A stretch of DNA of 64,000 nucleotides from Actinomadura latina NBRC 106108. Lineage in GTDB: Bacteria; Actinomycetota; Actinomycetes; Streptosporangiales; Streptosporangiaceae. The stretch is from contig NZ_BCQS01000039.1 of the NCBI RefSeq assembly GCF_001552195.1, positions 1 through 64,000 of the forward strand, written 5' to 3'. The notes below the pieces were generated by a model, which saw only the letters and a program-made list of their open reading frames with translations, was not told the origin of the DNA and did no database searches. Shown here in pieces: positions 8,968-18,276 of this stretch (the first letter of the stretch is position 1; every line of letters starts with the position of its first letter). Both the position numbers and the translations under genes were made by a program.

Positions 8968-11118
8968 ATGGCCGAACCCGCCGACGCCCACTTCCTGGAG
9001 GCGGCCGCTTCCCTCGCAGCGCCGAGTTCACCCGCTCCCGCCGGGCCGCTGACGGGTGAGCGCGCCCTGGAGCTGTTCGACGCCCAGCTCGGCAGCCGCC
9101 ACCTCGACCTGGCCGCCCGGTGGCTCCAGTCGCGGGGCCACGGCTTCTACACGATCGGCTCGTCCGGCCACGAGGGCAACGCCGCCGTCGCCGCGGTGCT
9201 CCGCCCCGGCGACCCGGCGCTGCTGCACTACCGCTCGGGGGCCTTCTTCCTGGAGCGCGCGCGCCAGGTCCCCGGCCAGACCCCTCTCCGCGACGTGCTC
9301 CTCGGCCTGGTCGCCGCCGCCGAGGAGCCCATCGCGGGCGGACGCCACAAAGTCTTCGGAAGCCACCCGCTGAACGTCATCCCGCAGACATCGACCATCG
9401 CCTCGCACCTCCCGCGCGCGCTCGGCGTGGCGTTCGCGATCGAACGCGCCGCCCGCCTCGGCCTCGAAACGCCGTGGCCGCGCGACGCCGTCACCGTGTG
9501 CAGCTTCGGCGACGCGTCCGCCAACCACTCCACCGCCACGGGCGCCGTCAACGCGGCCGTCAACTGCGGTTACCAGGGCCTGCCGCTGCCCCTCCTCCTC
9601 GTCTGCGAGGACAACGGCATCGGGATCAGCGTCCGCACCCCGCCCGGCTGGGTCCACGCCGCCTACGGCTCGCGCCCCGGCCTCGCCTACTTCCACGCCG
9701 ACGGCTGCGACCTCGCCGACGCCTACGCCGTGTCCGCGCAGGCCGCCGCGTGGGTCCGCGAGCACCGCCGCCCCGCGTTCCTGCACCTGCGCACCGTCCG
9801 CCTGATGGGCCACGCCGGCTCCGACGTCGAATCGTCCTACCGGACTCCCGCCGACCTTGCCGCCGATCTCCGCCGCGACCCCCTCCTCCGGACCGCCCGC
9901 CTCCTCGTCGGGCAGGGAGCGGCCACACCGGCCGAGATCATCGACCGCTACGAGGCCAAGCGCGCGGAGGTCATGGCTCTGGCGGCCGAGGTCGCCGGCG
10001 CACCCGGCCTCTCGTCCGCGGCCGAGGTCATGGCACCGCTCAAGGGCGCCGGGGCCGGGGTTCCCGGCGCGGCGCGGCCCCGCACGGCGACGGGAGACGC
10101 GGCAGGGGAGAGAGTCACGGTGGCGCAGGCGATCAACCGGACGCTCGGCGAGCTGCTGGACGAGCGCCACGGCATGGTCGTGTTCGGGGAGGACGTGGCG
10201 CGCAAGGGCGGCGTCTACGGGGTCACCCGCGGGCTGATGAGAAAGGCCGGGGCGGCGCGGGTGTTCGACACGATCCTGGACGAGCAGTCGATCCTCGGGC
10301 TCGCCCTCGGGTTCGGGCTCGCCGGGATGCTGCCGGTACCGGAGATCCAGTACCTCGCGTACCTGCACAACGCGGCCGACCAGATCCGGGGCGAGGCGGC
10401 GACGCTGCCGTTCTTCTCGTCCGGCCGGTACCGCAACCCCATGGTCGTGCGCATCGCCGGATATGCCTACCAGAAGGGTTTCGGCGGCCACTTCCACAAC
10501 GACAACGCGGTGGCCGCGCTCCGCGACATCCCGGGGATCATCATCGCGTCACCGTCCCGCCCCGACGACGCCGCCGGGATGCTGCGCGCCTGCGCGGACG
10601 CCGCCGAGGCCGGCGGCCGCGTCTGCGTGATGCTGGAGCCCATCGCGCTCTACCACGTCCGCGACCTGCACGAGGAGGGCGACGGCGGCTGGCTGGCCCC
10701 GGCCCGGGGCACGGTGCCGGTCGGCAGGGCCCGCACCTACGGGGACGGCCGCGACCTCACCATCGTCACGTTCGCCAACGGCCTGCGCATGAGCCTGCGG
10801 GCCGCGCGCCGCCTCGCGGCCGGGGGCGTCCGGTGCCGGGTGCTCGACCTGCGCTGGCTGGCCCCGCTGCCCGTCGACGACCTGCTCCGCGAGGCGCGCG
10901 CCACCGGGGCCGTCCTGATCGCGGACGAGACGCGCCGCACCGGCGGCGTGTCCGAAGGCGTCCTGGCCGCGCTCGCCGACGCCGGTTTCCAGGGGCGGGC
11001 GGCCAGGGTCACGAGCGAGGACAGCTTCATCCCGCTCGGCGGCGCCGCCGGCCACGTCCTGCTCTCCGAGAAGGCGGTCGAGGACGCGGCGGAGAAGCTC
11101 GTCAGGTCCCCTCGATGA
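8968..11118 (+). CDS. Branched-chain 2-oxoacid dehydrogenase E1, alpha-beta fusion
   Basis: A single chain of 716 residues. Residues about 1-370 are the thiamine-diphosphate-binding alpha part (GDASAN near 181 through EDNGIG near 215, the GD...N motif). From about residue 385 comes the beta part (VTVAQAINRTLGELLDERHGMVVFGEDV; LDEQSILGLALGFGLAGMLPVPEIQ; a C-terminal transketolase-like domain with LLIADETRRTGG-type sequence). E1 decarboxylates 2-oxoacids such as oxoisovalerate and passes the acyl group to lipoyl E2; no E2 or E3 gene is nearby. Alpha and beta are usually separate genes. The ATG at 8968 is chosen because family similarity begins soon after it. The 3' end overlaps the converging livF by 17 bases. 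Confidence 0.88.
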   Translation: MAEPADAHFLEAAASLAAPSSPAPAGPLTGERALELFDAQLGSRHLDLAARWLQSRGHGFYTIGSSGHEGNAAVAAVLRPGDPALLHYRSGAFFLERARQVPGQTPLRDVLLGLVAAAEEPIAGGRHKVFGSHPLNVIPQTSTIASHLPRALGVAFAIERAARLGLETPWPRDAVTVCSFGDASANHSTATGAVNAAVNCGYQGLPLPLLLVCEDNGIGISVRTPPGWVHAAYGSRPGLAYFHADGCDLADAYAVSAQAAAWVREHRRPAFLHLRTVRLMGHAGSDVESSYRTPADLAADLRRDPLLRTARLLVGQGAATPAEIIDRYEAKRAEVMALAAEVAGAPGLSSAAEVMAPLKGAGAGVPGAARPRTATGDAAGERVTVAQAINRTLGELLDERHGMVVFGEDVARKGGVYGVTRGLMRKAGAARVFDTILDEQSILGLALGFGLAGMLPVPEIQYLAYLHNAADQIRGEAATLPFFSSGRYRNPMVVRIAGYAYQKGFGGHFHNDNAVAALRDIPGIIIASPSRPDDAAGMLRACADAAEAGGRVCVMLEPIALYHVRDLHEEGDGGWLAPARGTVPVGRARTYGDGRDLTIVTFANGLRMSLRAARRLAAGGVRCRVLDLRWLAPLPVDDLLREARATGAVLIADETRRTGGVSEGVLAALADAGFQGRAARVTSEDSFIPLGGAAGHVLLSEKAVEDAAEKLVRSPR

Positions 11119-11836
11119 CGGGGTCGCCGCCGAGGTAGGCGGCCTTGACGCGGTCGTCGCGCGCGAGGGCGGAGGCGCGGCCCTCCAGGACGATCCGTCC
11201 GGTCTCCAGGACGTAGGCGCGGTCGGCGAGGCGCAGCGTCTGGTGCGCGTTCTGCTCCACGATCAGGATCGTCGTGCCCTGCTCCCTGATCTCCCGGACG
11301 ACCCGCAGCACCCGCTGCGCCGTCTGCGGCGCGAGGCCCATCGTCGGCTCGTCCAGCGCCAGCAGCCGGGGCCGCAGCATCAGCGCCCGGCCGATCGCGA
11401 GCATCTGCTGCTCGCCGCCCGACAGCAGCCCGGCGAGCTGCCCGCGCCGCTCGCCGAGGCGCGGGAACATCGCGTAGACCTCCTCCCGGCGGGCCGCGAC
11501 GGCGGCCCGGTCGCGGCGCCGCAGGTAGCCGCCGAGCAGCAGGTTCTCCGCGACGTTCAGCGCCGGGAACACCCGCCGCCCCTCCGGGACGTGCCCGAGC
11601 CCGGCCGCGACGATCCTGTGCGCGCCGAGCCGGGTGATGTCGCGGCCGCCGAACTCGACGCGCCCCGACCGGGCCCGGTGCAGGCCGGTGACCGTCCGCA
11701 GCGCGGTGGTCTTGCCGGCGCCGTTGCTGCCGAGCAGCGCGACGATCTCGCCCTCGCCGACCTCGAACGACACGCCGGACAGCGCCTCCACCGATCCGTG
11801 GCGGCTGTGCAGGCCGCTCACCCGCAAGAGCGTCAA
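11102..11836 (-). CDS. livF: LivF-like ABC transporter ATPase
   Basis: ATPase of a branched-chain amino-acid-type (HAAT) importer, 244 residues: Walker A GSNGAGKT, signature LSGGEQQM, Walker B LLALDEPTMGLAP, H-loop IVEQNAH. I assign a TTG start at 11836: it overlaps the stop of the upstream gene (TTGA) and has GGAGGT six bases before it. Last gene of the operon 15685-11102 (binding protein, LivH, LivM-LivG, LivF). The neighbouring oxoacid dehydrogenase suggests amino-acid or related-acid uptake, but no ligand can be read. Confidence 0.9.
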   Translation of the reverse strand: MTLLRVSGLHSRHGSVEALSGVSFEVGEGEIVALLGSNGAGKTTALRTVTGLHRARSGRVEFGGRDITRLGAHRIVAAGLGHVPEGRRVFPALNVAENLLLGGYLRRRDRAAVAARREEVYAMFPRLGERRGQLAGLLSGGEQQMLAIGRALMLRPRLLALDEPTMGLAPQTAQRVLRVVREIREQGTTILIVEQNAHQTLRLADRAYVLETGRIVLEGRASALARDDRVKAAYLGGDPVIEGT

Positions 11837-13584
11837 CGCGGCACCTCCGTGACGAGGCCGCTCTCCGGGTCGTCCGGGACGCCGAGGTAGGCGGCGATGA
11901 CCCGCGGGTCCTCCTGGACGTCGGCGGGCGGGCCCTCGGCGATCGTCCGCCCGTACTCCAGGACGGTCACCCGGTCGGAGATCGACATGACCAGCGCCAC
12001 GTCGTGCTCGATCAGCACGACGGCGGCGCCGAGCGCGCCGATGCGGGCGATCAGCGCCATCAGCGCCCGCTTCTCGGTCGGGTTGGCGCCCGCCGCCGGC
12101 TCGTCCAGCAGCAGGACGCGGGGCTCGGCGGCGAGGGCCCGCGCGATCTCCAGCCGGCGCCGGTCGCCGTAGGGGAGCCCGCCCGCCGGGCGGTCCGCCG
12201 CGTCCAGCAGGCCGACGAAGTCCAGGCAGCGGTGCACCGCGTCCAGGTCGGCGCGCGACGGCGGGCGCAGCAGGCCGCGGTCCCGGGCGAACCGGCCGAT
12301 GAGGACGTTCTCCGCGACCGTCATCTCGTCGAACAGGCGGATGCTCTGGAACGTCCGGGCGAGCCCGGCGGCGGCGACCCGGTGCGGGGACAGGCCGCGG
12401 ACGCTGCGCCCGGCGAGCAGCACGGTCCCGGCGGACGGCCGGATCATCCCGGTGATGCAGTTGAACGCGGTCGTCTTGCCCGCGCCGTTCGGGCCGATCA
12501 CGCTCACCACCTGCCCGGCGCCCGCGCGGAGCGCGAGGCCGTCCACCGCCGTGACGCCGCCGAACGCCCGCGCCAGGCCGTCCACCTCCAGCAGCGTGCC
12601 CGCCGCGGGCGGCCGCTCCGGCGCCGGGCCGGCCTCGGCGGGGAGCCGGAGGCGGCGCGGCCGGTGCGGCCACACCCCCTGCGGGCGCAGGATCACGATC
12701 AGGATGAGCAGCAGCGCGAAGAACAGCCCCCGGTACTCCTGGACGGTCCGCAGCACCTCCGGGAGTGCGACGATGACGACCGCGCCGATCATGACGCCCG
12801 GCCGGGAGCCCATCCCGCCGATGATCACCACGAGCAGGATCATCAGCGAGGTCAGGAAGGTGAAGCTGGACGGGTCCACGGTGCCGAGCTGCGCCGCGTT
12901 CAGCGGCCCGGCGACGGCCCCGACCACGGCGCCGAGCACGTAGGCGAGCAGCTTCACCCGCCGCGCCGGGACGCCGACCGCCTCGGCCGCCGTGTCGTCC
13001 GCCCGGATGGCCCGCCACGCGTAGGCGAGCCGCGACCGGGCCAGCAGCGCCGTCGCGGCGAGCACGACGGCGAAGAACGCGAGCGCCAGGTGGAAGAAGT
13101 CCTGCGGCAGGACGATCTGGCGGCCGCCGACCGACACCGGCGGGATGCCGGTCAGCCCGTTCGGCCCGCCGGTGACCTGCAGGTTCACCACCGTGATCCG
13201 GATGATCTCGCCGAAGCCGAGCGTGACGATCGCGAGGTAGTCGCTGCGCAGCCGCAGCGTCGGATACCCGATCACCGCACCGGCGACCGCGGCGGCGGCG
13301 ATGGAGGCGGGCAGCGTCAGCCAGAAGTTCCACTCCAGCTTCAGCATCAGCAGGCCGGACGTGTAGGCGCCGATCGCGAAGAACGCCGCGAAGCCGAGGT
13401 CCAGGAGCCCGGCGTACCCGACGACGATGTTGATGCCGAGCCCCAGGATGGCGTAGATCAGGATCGTCCCGGCGACGGTCAGCGCGTAGTCGTCGAGGAA
13501 CTGCCCGGCGGCCAGCGCCAGCGCGACCAGCAGCGGCCAGCCCCCGTACCGGGCGGCCGTCCCCCCGCGCGCCGGCCGCCTCAT
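11833..13584 (-). CDS. Fused LivM permease / LivG ATPase
   Basis: 583 residues. Residues about 1-310 form a LivM-type membrane protein with about nine hydrophobic helices (GLGINIVVGYAGLLDLGFAAFFAIGAYTSG is the conserved region). A proline-rich linker (PAEAGPAPERPPAAG) joins it to a LivG-type ATPase with Walker A GPNGAGKTT, LPYGDRRRLEIARAL as signature region and LLLDEPAAGANP. The ATG at 13584 overlaps the livH stop as ATGA. In most systems the two parts are separate genes; the second importer in this window (31709-36489) keeps them apart. Confidence 0.9.
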   Translation of the reverse strand: MRRPARGGTAARYGGWPLLVALALAAGQFLDDYALTVAGTILIYAILGLGINIVVGYAGLLDLGFAAFFAIGAYTSGLLMLKLEWNFWLTLPASIAAAAVAGAVIGYPTLRLRSDYLAIVTLGFGEIIRITVVNLQVTGGPNGLTGIPPVSVGGRQIVLPQDFFHLALAFFAVVLAATALLARSRLAYAWRAIRADDTAAEAVGVPARRVKLLAYVLGAVVGAVAGPLNAAQLGTVDPSSFTFLTSLMILLVVIIGGMGSRPGVMIGAVVIVALPEVLRTVQEYRGLFFALLLILIVILRPQGVWPHRPRRLRLPAEAGPAPERPPAAGTLLEVDGLARAFGGVTAVDGLALRAGAGQVVSVIGPNGAGKTTAFNCITGMIRPSAGTVLLAGRSVRGLSPHRVAAAGLARTFQSIRLFDEMTVAENVLIGRFARDRGLLRPPSRADLDAVHRCLDFVGLLDAADRPAGGLPYGDRRRLEIARALAAEPRVLLLDEPAAGANPTEKRALMALIARIGALGAAVVLIEHDVALVMSISDRVTVLEYGRTIAEGPPADVQEDPRVIAAYLGVPDDPESGLVTEVPR

Positions 13585-14480
13585 GCGCGCTCCACGACGC
13601 GCTCGCCGAACAGGCCGGTCGGCCGCAGCGCCAGCACCGCGATGAGCAGCCCGAAGATGATCACGTCCGTCCAGCGGGACGAGACGTACCCGGCGGAGAA
13701 CGACTGGACGAGCCCGATCGCCACCCCCGCGACCATCGTCCCCGGCAGGTTCCCGATGCCGCCGAGCACGGCGGCGGTGAACGCGCGCAGCCCGATGAGG
13801 AACCCCATCCCGAAGCTGATCTGCACGTAGTACAGCCCGTACATGACGCCGGCGGCGCCCGCCAGCAGCGACCCGATGAAGAACGTCGCCAGGATGAGGC
13901 GCTCCACGTCGATGCCCTGCAGCCGGGCGGCATCGCGGTCCATCGCGAGGGCGCGCATCGCAGTCCCGGTCACGGTCCGGGTGACGAACAGCCACAGTGC
14001 CGCCATCAGCGCCACCGACAGCACGACGAGGGCGAGCTGGCCCCAGGTGACGCGGACGGCGCCGCTGAAGATCTGGCCGCCGTCCAGCGTGTTCGGGTAC
14101 GACTTGAACCGGGCGTGGGTGAGGACCTTCACGCCCTCCTCCAGCGCCAGCGACACCCCGATCGCCGAGATGAGCAGCGCCAGGCGCGGCGAGGACAGCA
14201 GCGGGACGTAGGCGGCCTTGGCGATTCCGGTGCCGACGGCGCCGGTGGTGAGGGCGCCGACCACGACGGCGGCGATGATCGCGGGCAGCGCCATCCCGCC
14301 CGTCACGCCGAGCGCGGTCAGCGTCCCGAACCCGGCGAACGCCCCGATCATGAACACGTCGCCGTGCGCGAAGTTGATCAGGCGGACCACCCCGTAGATC
14401 ATCGAGTAGCCGAGCGCGATCAGGGACAGGAACGCCCCGATCGTCAGGCCGTTCACCAGGTACTGGACGAACTCGCTCAT
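13581..14480 (-). CDS. livH: LivH-like branched-chain amino-acid permease
   Basis: 299 residues, strongly hydrophobic, about eight membrane helices, with the family motif GYSMIYGVVRLINFAHGDVFMIGAF near the N-terminus and GGIGNLPGTMVAGVAIGLVQ in the middle. It forms the membrane channel with the LivM part of the next gene. Start 14480 has CCTCCTG before it within the end of the binding-protein gene, whose stop overlaps the start. Confidence 0.9.
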   Translation of the reverse strand: MSEFVQYLVNGLTIGAFLSLIALGYSMIYGVVRLINFAHGDVFMIGAFAGFGTLTALGVTGGMALPAIIAAVVVGALTTGAVGTGIAKAAYVPLLSSPRLALLISAIGVSLALEEGVKVLTHARFKSYPNTLDGGQIFSGAVRVTWGQLALVVLSVALMAALWLFVTRTVTGTAMRALAMDRDAARLQGIDVERLILATFFIGSLLAGAAGVMYGLYYVQISFGMGFLIGLRAFTAAVLGGIGNLPGTMVAGVAIGLVQSFSAGYVSSRWTDVIIFGLLIAVLALRPTGLFGERVVERA

Positions 14481-15685
14481 CAGGAGGTCTTGGCGTCCAC
14501 CCAGGTGGCGCCGCTCTTGTCCAGCTTCTTGTAGGCGGTGAACGCGCCGCCCCGGACCCGGACGGTGATGTAGAGCGGGTCGGTCCGGTCGCCCTTGCCG
14601 TCGAAGGTGATGGGACCGGTGACGCCCGGGAAGTTCTTGATCCCGTGGAGGGCCTTGGTGATGTCCGGCCCCTTGGTGGATCCGGCGTCGTCGATGGCCT
14701 TGGCGACGACCTTCACCGCGTCGTACTCGTATACCGAGAACGGGCCCGGGTCGGCGCCGTTGGCGGCCTTGTACGCGGAGACGAACCTCCCGGCGGCGGG
14801 CAGGTCCTCGGCGAGCGGCGCGGTCGTGGCGATGTAGCCGCCGGCGGCCGACCCCGCGGTCTTCAGGACGGTCGAGTCGGTCGTCGCGTCCCCGCCCATC
14901 AGCGTGAACGTCAGCCCGAGCTGCTTGCGCTGCTTCATCAGCAGGCCCGCCTCGGCGAAGTAGCCGGTGAAGTACAGCACGTCCGGCCTCGTCGAGGCGA
15001 TCTTCGTCAGGACCGGGCTGTAGTCGGACTGGCCGGGCTGCAGCGCGTCCTCGTAGACGACCTGCCCGCCGACCTGCCTGAGCGAGTTCGCGGTCGCGTC
15101 CGCGAGGCCCTTGGCGTAGGTGGTGTTGTCGTGCAGCAGCGCGACCCGCCGGGCGCGCAGCTCGCCCGTCATGAACTTCGCGGCGACGACGCCCTGGTTG
15201 TCGTCGCGGCCGCAGGTGCGGAACACCTTGCCCTTCCCGGTGTCGGTGAGGGACGGGTTCGTGGACGCGTCCATCACGAACGGGACGTCGCGCCGCCCGT
15301 AGATCGGGATGGCCGGCACCGCGGCGCCCGAGCAGTACCCGCCGGCGACCGCGACGACCCCGCTGTTCAGCAGCTTCTGCGCCGCCTGCGCGCCCTGCTG
15401 GGCGCTGCACTGGTCGTCGGCCTGCACGATCTCGATCTTGCGGCCGTCCACCCCGCCCGCCTGGTCGATCTCGGCGGCGGCTACCTTGGCGGCGGCGAGG
15501 ATGTCCTGCCCGGCCGAGGCGGAGTCCCCGCTCAGCGGCGCCGGCACCCCGATCTTGACGGCGCCGGAGCCGCCCGCGTCGCCGGAGCCGCAGGCCGCGG
15601 CGAGCGGCACGAGCAGCAGCCCCGCGCCGGTCGCGGTGAGGAGACGGAACCGGCGTCCGCGGTCCCGCGGTGTCAGTGGGTTCAT
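14480..15685 (-). CDS. livK: LivK-like substrate-binding lipoprotein
   Basis: A 401-residue periplasmic-binding-type protein with an N-terminal signal and lipobox LAAAC (Cys32), so it should be membrane-anchored. The mature part begins with VKIGVPAPLSGDSASAGQDI, typical of amino-acid binding proteins of the HAAT class. The ATG at 15685 is preferred over an upstream in-frame start at 15763 because the signal sequence follows directly and GGAG is upstream. First gene of the importer operon; it diverges from the ornithine cyclodeaminase-like gene across 159 bases that must hold both promoters. Confidence 0.9.
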   Translation of the reverse strand: MNPLTPRDRGRRFRLLTATGAGLLLVPLAAACGSGDAGGSGAVKIGVPAPLSGDSASAGQDILAAAKVAAAEIDQAGGVDGRKIEIVQADDQCSAQQGAQAAQKLLNSGVVAVAGGYCSGAAVPAIPIYGRRDVPFVMDASTNPSLTDTGKGKVFRTCGRDDNQGVVAAKFMTGELRARRVALLHDNTTYAKGLADATANSLRQVGGQVVYEDALQPGQSDYSPVLTKIASTRPDVLYFTGYFAEAGLLMKQRKQLGLTFTLMGGDATTDSTVLKTAGSAAGGYIATTAPLAEDLPAAGRFVSAYKAANGADPGPFSVYEYDAVKVVAKAIDDAGSTKGPDITKALHGIKNFPGVTGPITFDGKGDRTDPLYITVRVRGGAFTAYKKLDKSGATWVDAKTS

Positions 15686-15844
15686 CGGCGCATCTCCGTC
15701 GCTCGCGGGCCGGATGATGCCAGCGTGAAACGTCCCGGGACGGCCGTCGAGGCGGCCGAGCATGCGATCTCATGTAGTGATCGGTAAGAACCGCTTGCCC
15801 TCCGGCCCTCGACAGTGCCGCCGCGGGCTCGCGATGATCACCTC

Positions 15845-16822
15845 ATGGCCGATGTCCTGCTGCTTTCCGCCGCCGACGTGCGCGCGGTGTTCGACCTTCC
15901 GGCGGCGATCGCCTCGCAGCGGGCCGCGTTCGGCGCGCTCGGCCGCAGGGAGGCGCGGCTCGCGCCCCGGCTGCTGCTGGACGGCCCGGACGGCGACGTC
16001 GCGTTCTGCTACGTGTCCCGGCTGCCCGGCACCGGCGCGGTCGCCAAGTTCGGCAGCGTCAACCCCGGCAACGCTGCGCGCGGGCTGCCGACCGTGGCCG
16101 CGCTCGTGACCGTCCAGGACCCGGTCGACGGGCGGCCCGTCGCGATCATCGAGGGGGAGGCGGTCACGACGCTGCGCACCTCGGCGGCGAGCGCGGTGGC
16201 CGCCGACCATCTCGCAGCGCCGGACGCGTCCCGGCTCGCGGTGGTCGGCTGCGGCGTGCAGGGCCGCGCGCACGTCCGGGCGATGGCCGCGGTCCGCCCG
16301 ATCGGCCGGGTCGCCGTGGCGTGCCGCCACCCGGACACCTGCCCCGTCGCCGCCGAGCTGTCGGACGAGCTGGGGACGCCGGTCGAGCGGGCGCCGTCCG
16401 CCCGCGCGGCGGTCGAGGGCGCGCAGATCATCGTCACCGCCACCACCAGCGCCGAACCGGTCGTCCTCGGATCATGGCTCGCCCCCGGCTGCACGGTGCT
16501 GAGCGTCGGCTCGTTCGCCCCGGACCGGTCGGAGGTCGACGACGAGGTCCTGACCCGCGCCGCCGCCGTCGTCGTGGACCACGTGCCCACCGCCCTCGAA
16601 CACGCCGGCCCCGTCGTGGCCGCCGTCCGCGCCGGGCACCTGAGCCCGGAGGACGTCCGGCCGCTCGGCCCCGTCGTCGCGGGCCTGGCCGCCGGCCGGG
16701 ACGATCCCGGCGACATCGTCTTCTACAACAGCGTCGGCATCGGCGTGCAGGACACGGCCGCCGCGTCCGTCATCGTCGAACGCGCCCGCGAGGCCGGCGT
16801 CGGCCGGCACGTGGAGCTGTAA
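15845..16822 (+). CDS. Ornithine cyclodeaminase / mu-crystallin family protein
   Basis: 325 residues with the family's substrate-side region (GTGAVAKFGSVNPGNAARGLPTV), TTLRTSAASAVAADHLA and Rossmann motif VVGCGVQGRAHVRAM, ending with VFYNSVGIGVQDTAAA. Members deaminate and cyclise ornithine or act as imine/ketimine reductases or amino-acid dehydrogenases, so the exact reaction is not given by sequence. It is divergent from the Liv-type importer and close to semialdehyde dehydrogenase genes, fitting amino-acid catabolism. Confidence 0.85.
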   Translation: MADVLLLSAADVRAVFDLPAAIASQRAAFGALGRREARLAPRLLLDGPDGDVAFCYVSRLPGTGAVAKFGSVNPGNAARGLPTVAALVTVQDPVDGRPVAIIEGEAVTTLRTSAASAVAADHLAAPDASRLAVVGCGVQGRAHVRAMAAVRPIGRVAVACRHPDTCPVAAELSDELGTPVERAPSARAAVEGAQIIVTATTSAEPVVLGSWLAPGCTVLSVGSFAPDRSEVDDEVLTRAAAVVVDHVPTALEHAGPVVAAVRAGHLSPEDVRPLGPVVAGLAAGRDDPGDIVFYNSVGIGVQDTAAASVIVERAREAGVGRHVEL

Positions 16823-16826
16823 GGGG

Positions 16827-18206
16827 TCAGCCGACCCACACGGTCTTGGCGTTGCAGAACGCGCGCAGGCCGTCCGCCGACAGCTCGCGGCCGTAGCCGG
16901 ACCGCTTCACCCCGCCGAACGGCAGCTCCGGATACGAGGTCGTCTTGCCGTTGATGAAGACCTGCCCGGCGTCGAGCTCGCGGACCAGCCGCTCCCGCTC
17001 GGTGTCGTCCCGCGTCCAGGCGTTGGAGCCCAGCCCGAACCCCGTCGCGTTCGCGACGTCGACCGCCTCCGACACCCCGCGGACCCGGAACAGCGACGCG
17101 ACCGGCCCGAAGACCTCCTCGTGGTACATGCGCATCTCGGGCGTCACCCCGGAGAGCACGGTCGGCGGGTAGAACCAGCCCGGCCCGTCCGGGCGCTCCC
17201 CGCCGCACAGCACTGTCGCGCCCTTCCCGACCGCGTCCGCGACCAGCGCCTCCACCTCGGCGCGGCCCTCCTCGCTGACGAGCGGGCCGACGTCGGTGGA
17301 GTCGTCCATCGGGTCGCCGACCTTCTGCGCGCGCATGGCCGCCACGAACAGCCGCTCGAACTCGTCGGCGCAGCCGATGTCGACGATGAACCGCTTCGCC
17401 GAGATGCAGCTCTGCCCGTTGTTGAGGCACCGCGACTCCGCCGCCGTCCGCGCCGCCGCCTCGATGTCGGCGGACGGCATCACCACGAACGGGTCGCTGC
17501 CGCCGAGCTCCAGCACGGTCGGCTTGATCTCGTCCCCGGCGATCGCCGCGACCGACCGCCCGGCGGGCTCGCTGCCGGTCAGCGTCGCGGCCTTCACCCG
17601 CGGGTCGCGCAGCACCCGCTCGACCTCGGCCGAGCCGATCAGCAGCGTCTGGAACGCGCCCTCGGGGAACCCGGCGCGGCGGAACAGGTCCTCCAGGAAC
17701 AGCGCCGTCTGCGGGACGTTCGAGGAGTGCTTCAGCAGCCCCACGTTTCCCGCCATCAGGCCCGGCGCCGCGAACCTGATCACCTGCCAGAGCGGGAAGT
17801 TCCACGGCATGACCGCCAGCACCGGCCCGAGCGGCTCGTAGCGGACGTAGGCGTCGGACGCCCCCACGTCCCCCGGTTCGGCGGGTCGCCGGTCGGCGAG
17901 GAACTCCGCGGCGTGCTCCGCGTAGAACCGGCACGCCTTCGCGCACTTCTGCGCCTCCGCCACGGCGGCCTTCAGCGTCTTGCCCATCTCCGCGGTCAGC
18001 ATGGCGCCGATCTGCTCGGCCTCCCGGTCGAGGATGTCCGCCGCCGCGTTCATCCACTCGGCGCGCTGCTCCAGCCGGCTGTTCCGGTACGAGGCGAAGG
18101 TCTCCGCGGCGCGCGCTATGCGCCGGTCGACCTCCTCATCGGTCAGCGCGTCGAAGGTCTTCTCGATCTCCCCGGTCGCGGGATTGGTCGTGGCGATCGT
18201 CGTCAT
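16827..18206 (-). CDS. gabD: Succinate-semialdehyde dehydrogenase-type ALDH
   Basis: 459 residues. Family motifs: FNFPLWQ-type MPWNFPLWQVIRFAAPGL, LTGSEPAGRSVAAIAG, the Glu region LELGGSDPFVVMPSAD and the catalytic Cys in NNGQSCISAKRF. GabD-like enzymes oxidise succinate semialdehyde, the end product of 4-aminobutyrate and polyamine breakdown. It converges on the cyclodeaminase-like gene with only 4 bases between the stops. The ATG at 18206 directly opens the conserved N-terminus. Confidence 0.85.
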   Translation of the reverse strand: MTTIATTNPATGEIEKTFDALTDEEVDRRIARAAETFASYRNSRLEQRAEWMNAAADILDREAEQIGAMLTAEMGKTLKAAVAEAQKCAKACRFYAEHAAEFLADRRPAEPGDVGASDAYVRYEPLGPVLAVMPWNFPLWQVIRFAAPGLMAGNVGLLKHSSNVPQTALFLEDLFRRAGFPEGAFQTLLIGSAEVERVLRDPRVKAATLTGSEPAGRSVAAIAGDEIKPTVLELGGSDPFVVMPSADIEAAARTAAESRCLNNGQSCISAKRFIVDIGCADEFERLFVAAMRAQKVGDPMDDSTDVGPLVSEEGRAEVEALVADAVGKGATVLCGGERPDGPGWFYPPTVLSGVTPEMRMYHEEVFGPVASLFRVRGVSEAVDVANATGFGLGSNAWTRDDTERERLVRELDAGQVFINGKTTSYPELPFGGVKRSGYGRELSADGLRAFCNAKTVWVG

Positions 18207-18276
18207 GTCGGGATGCTCCCTGATTGTCCGGCCTATTGACCGGGACGTGCCCGGGAGCCCCCGCAGGAAACGCCGG

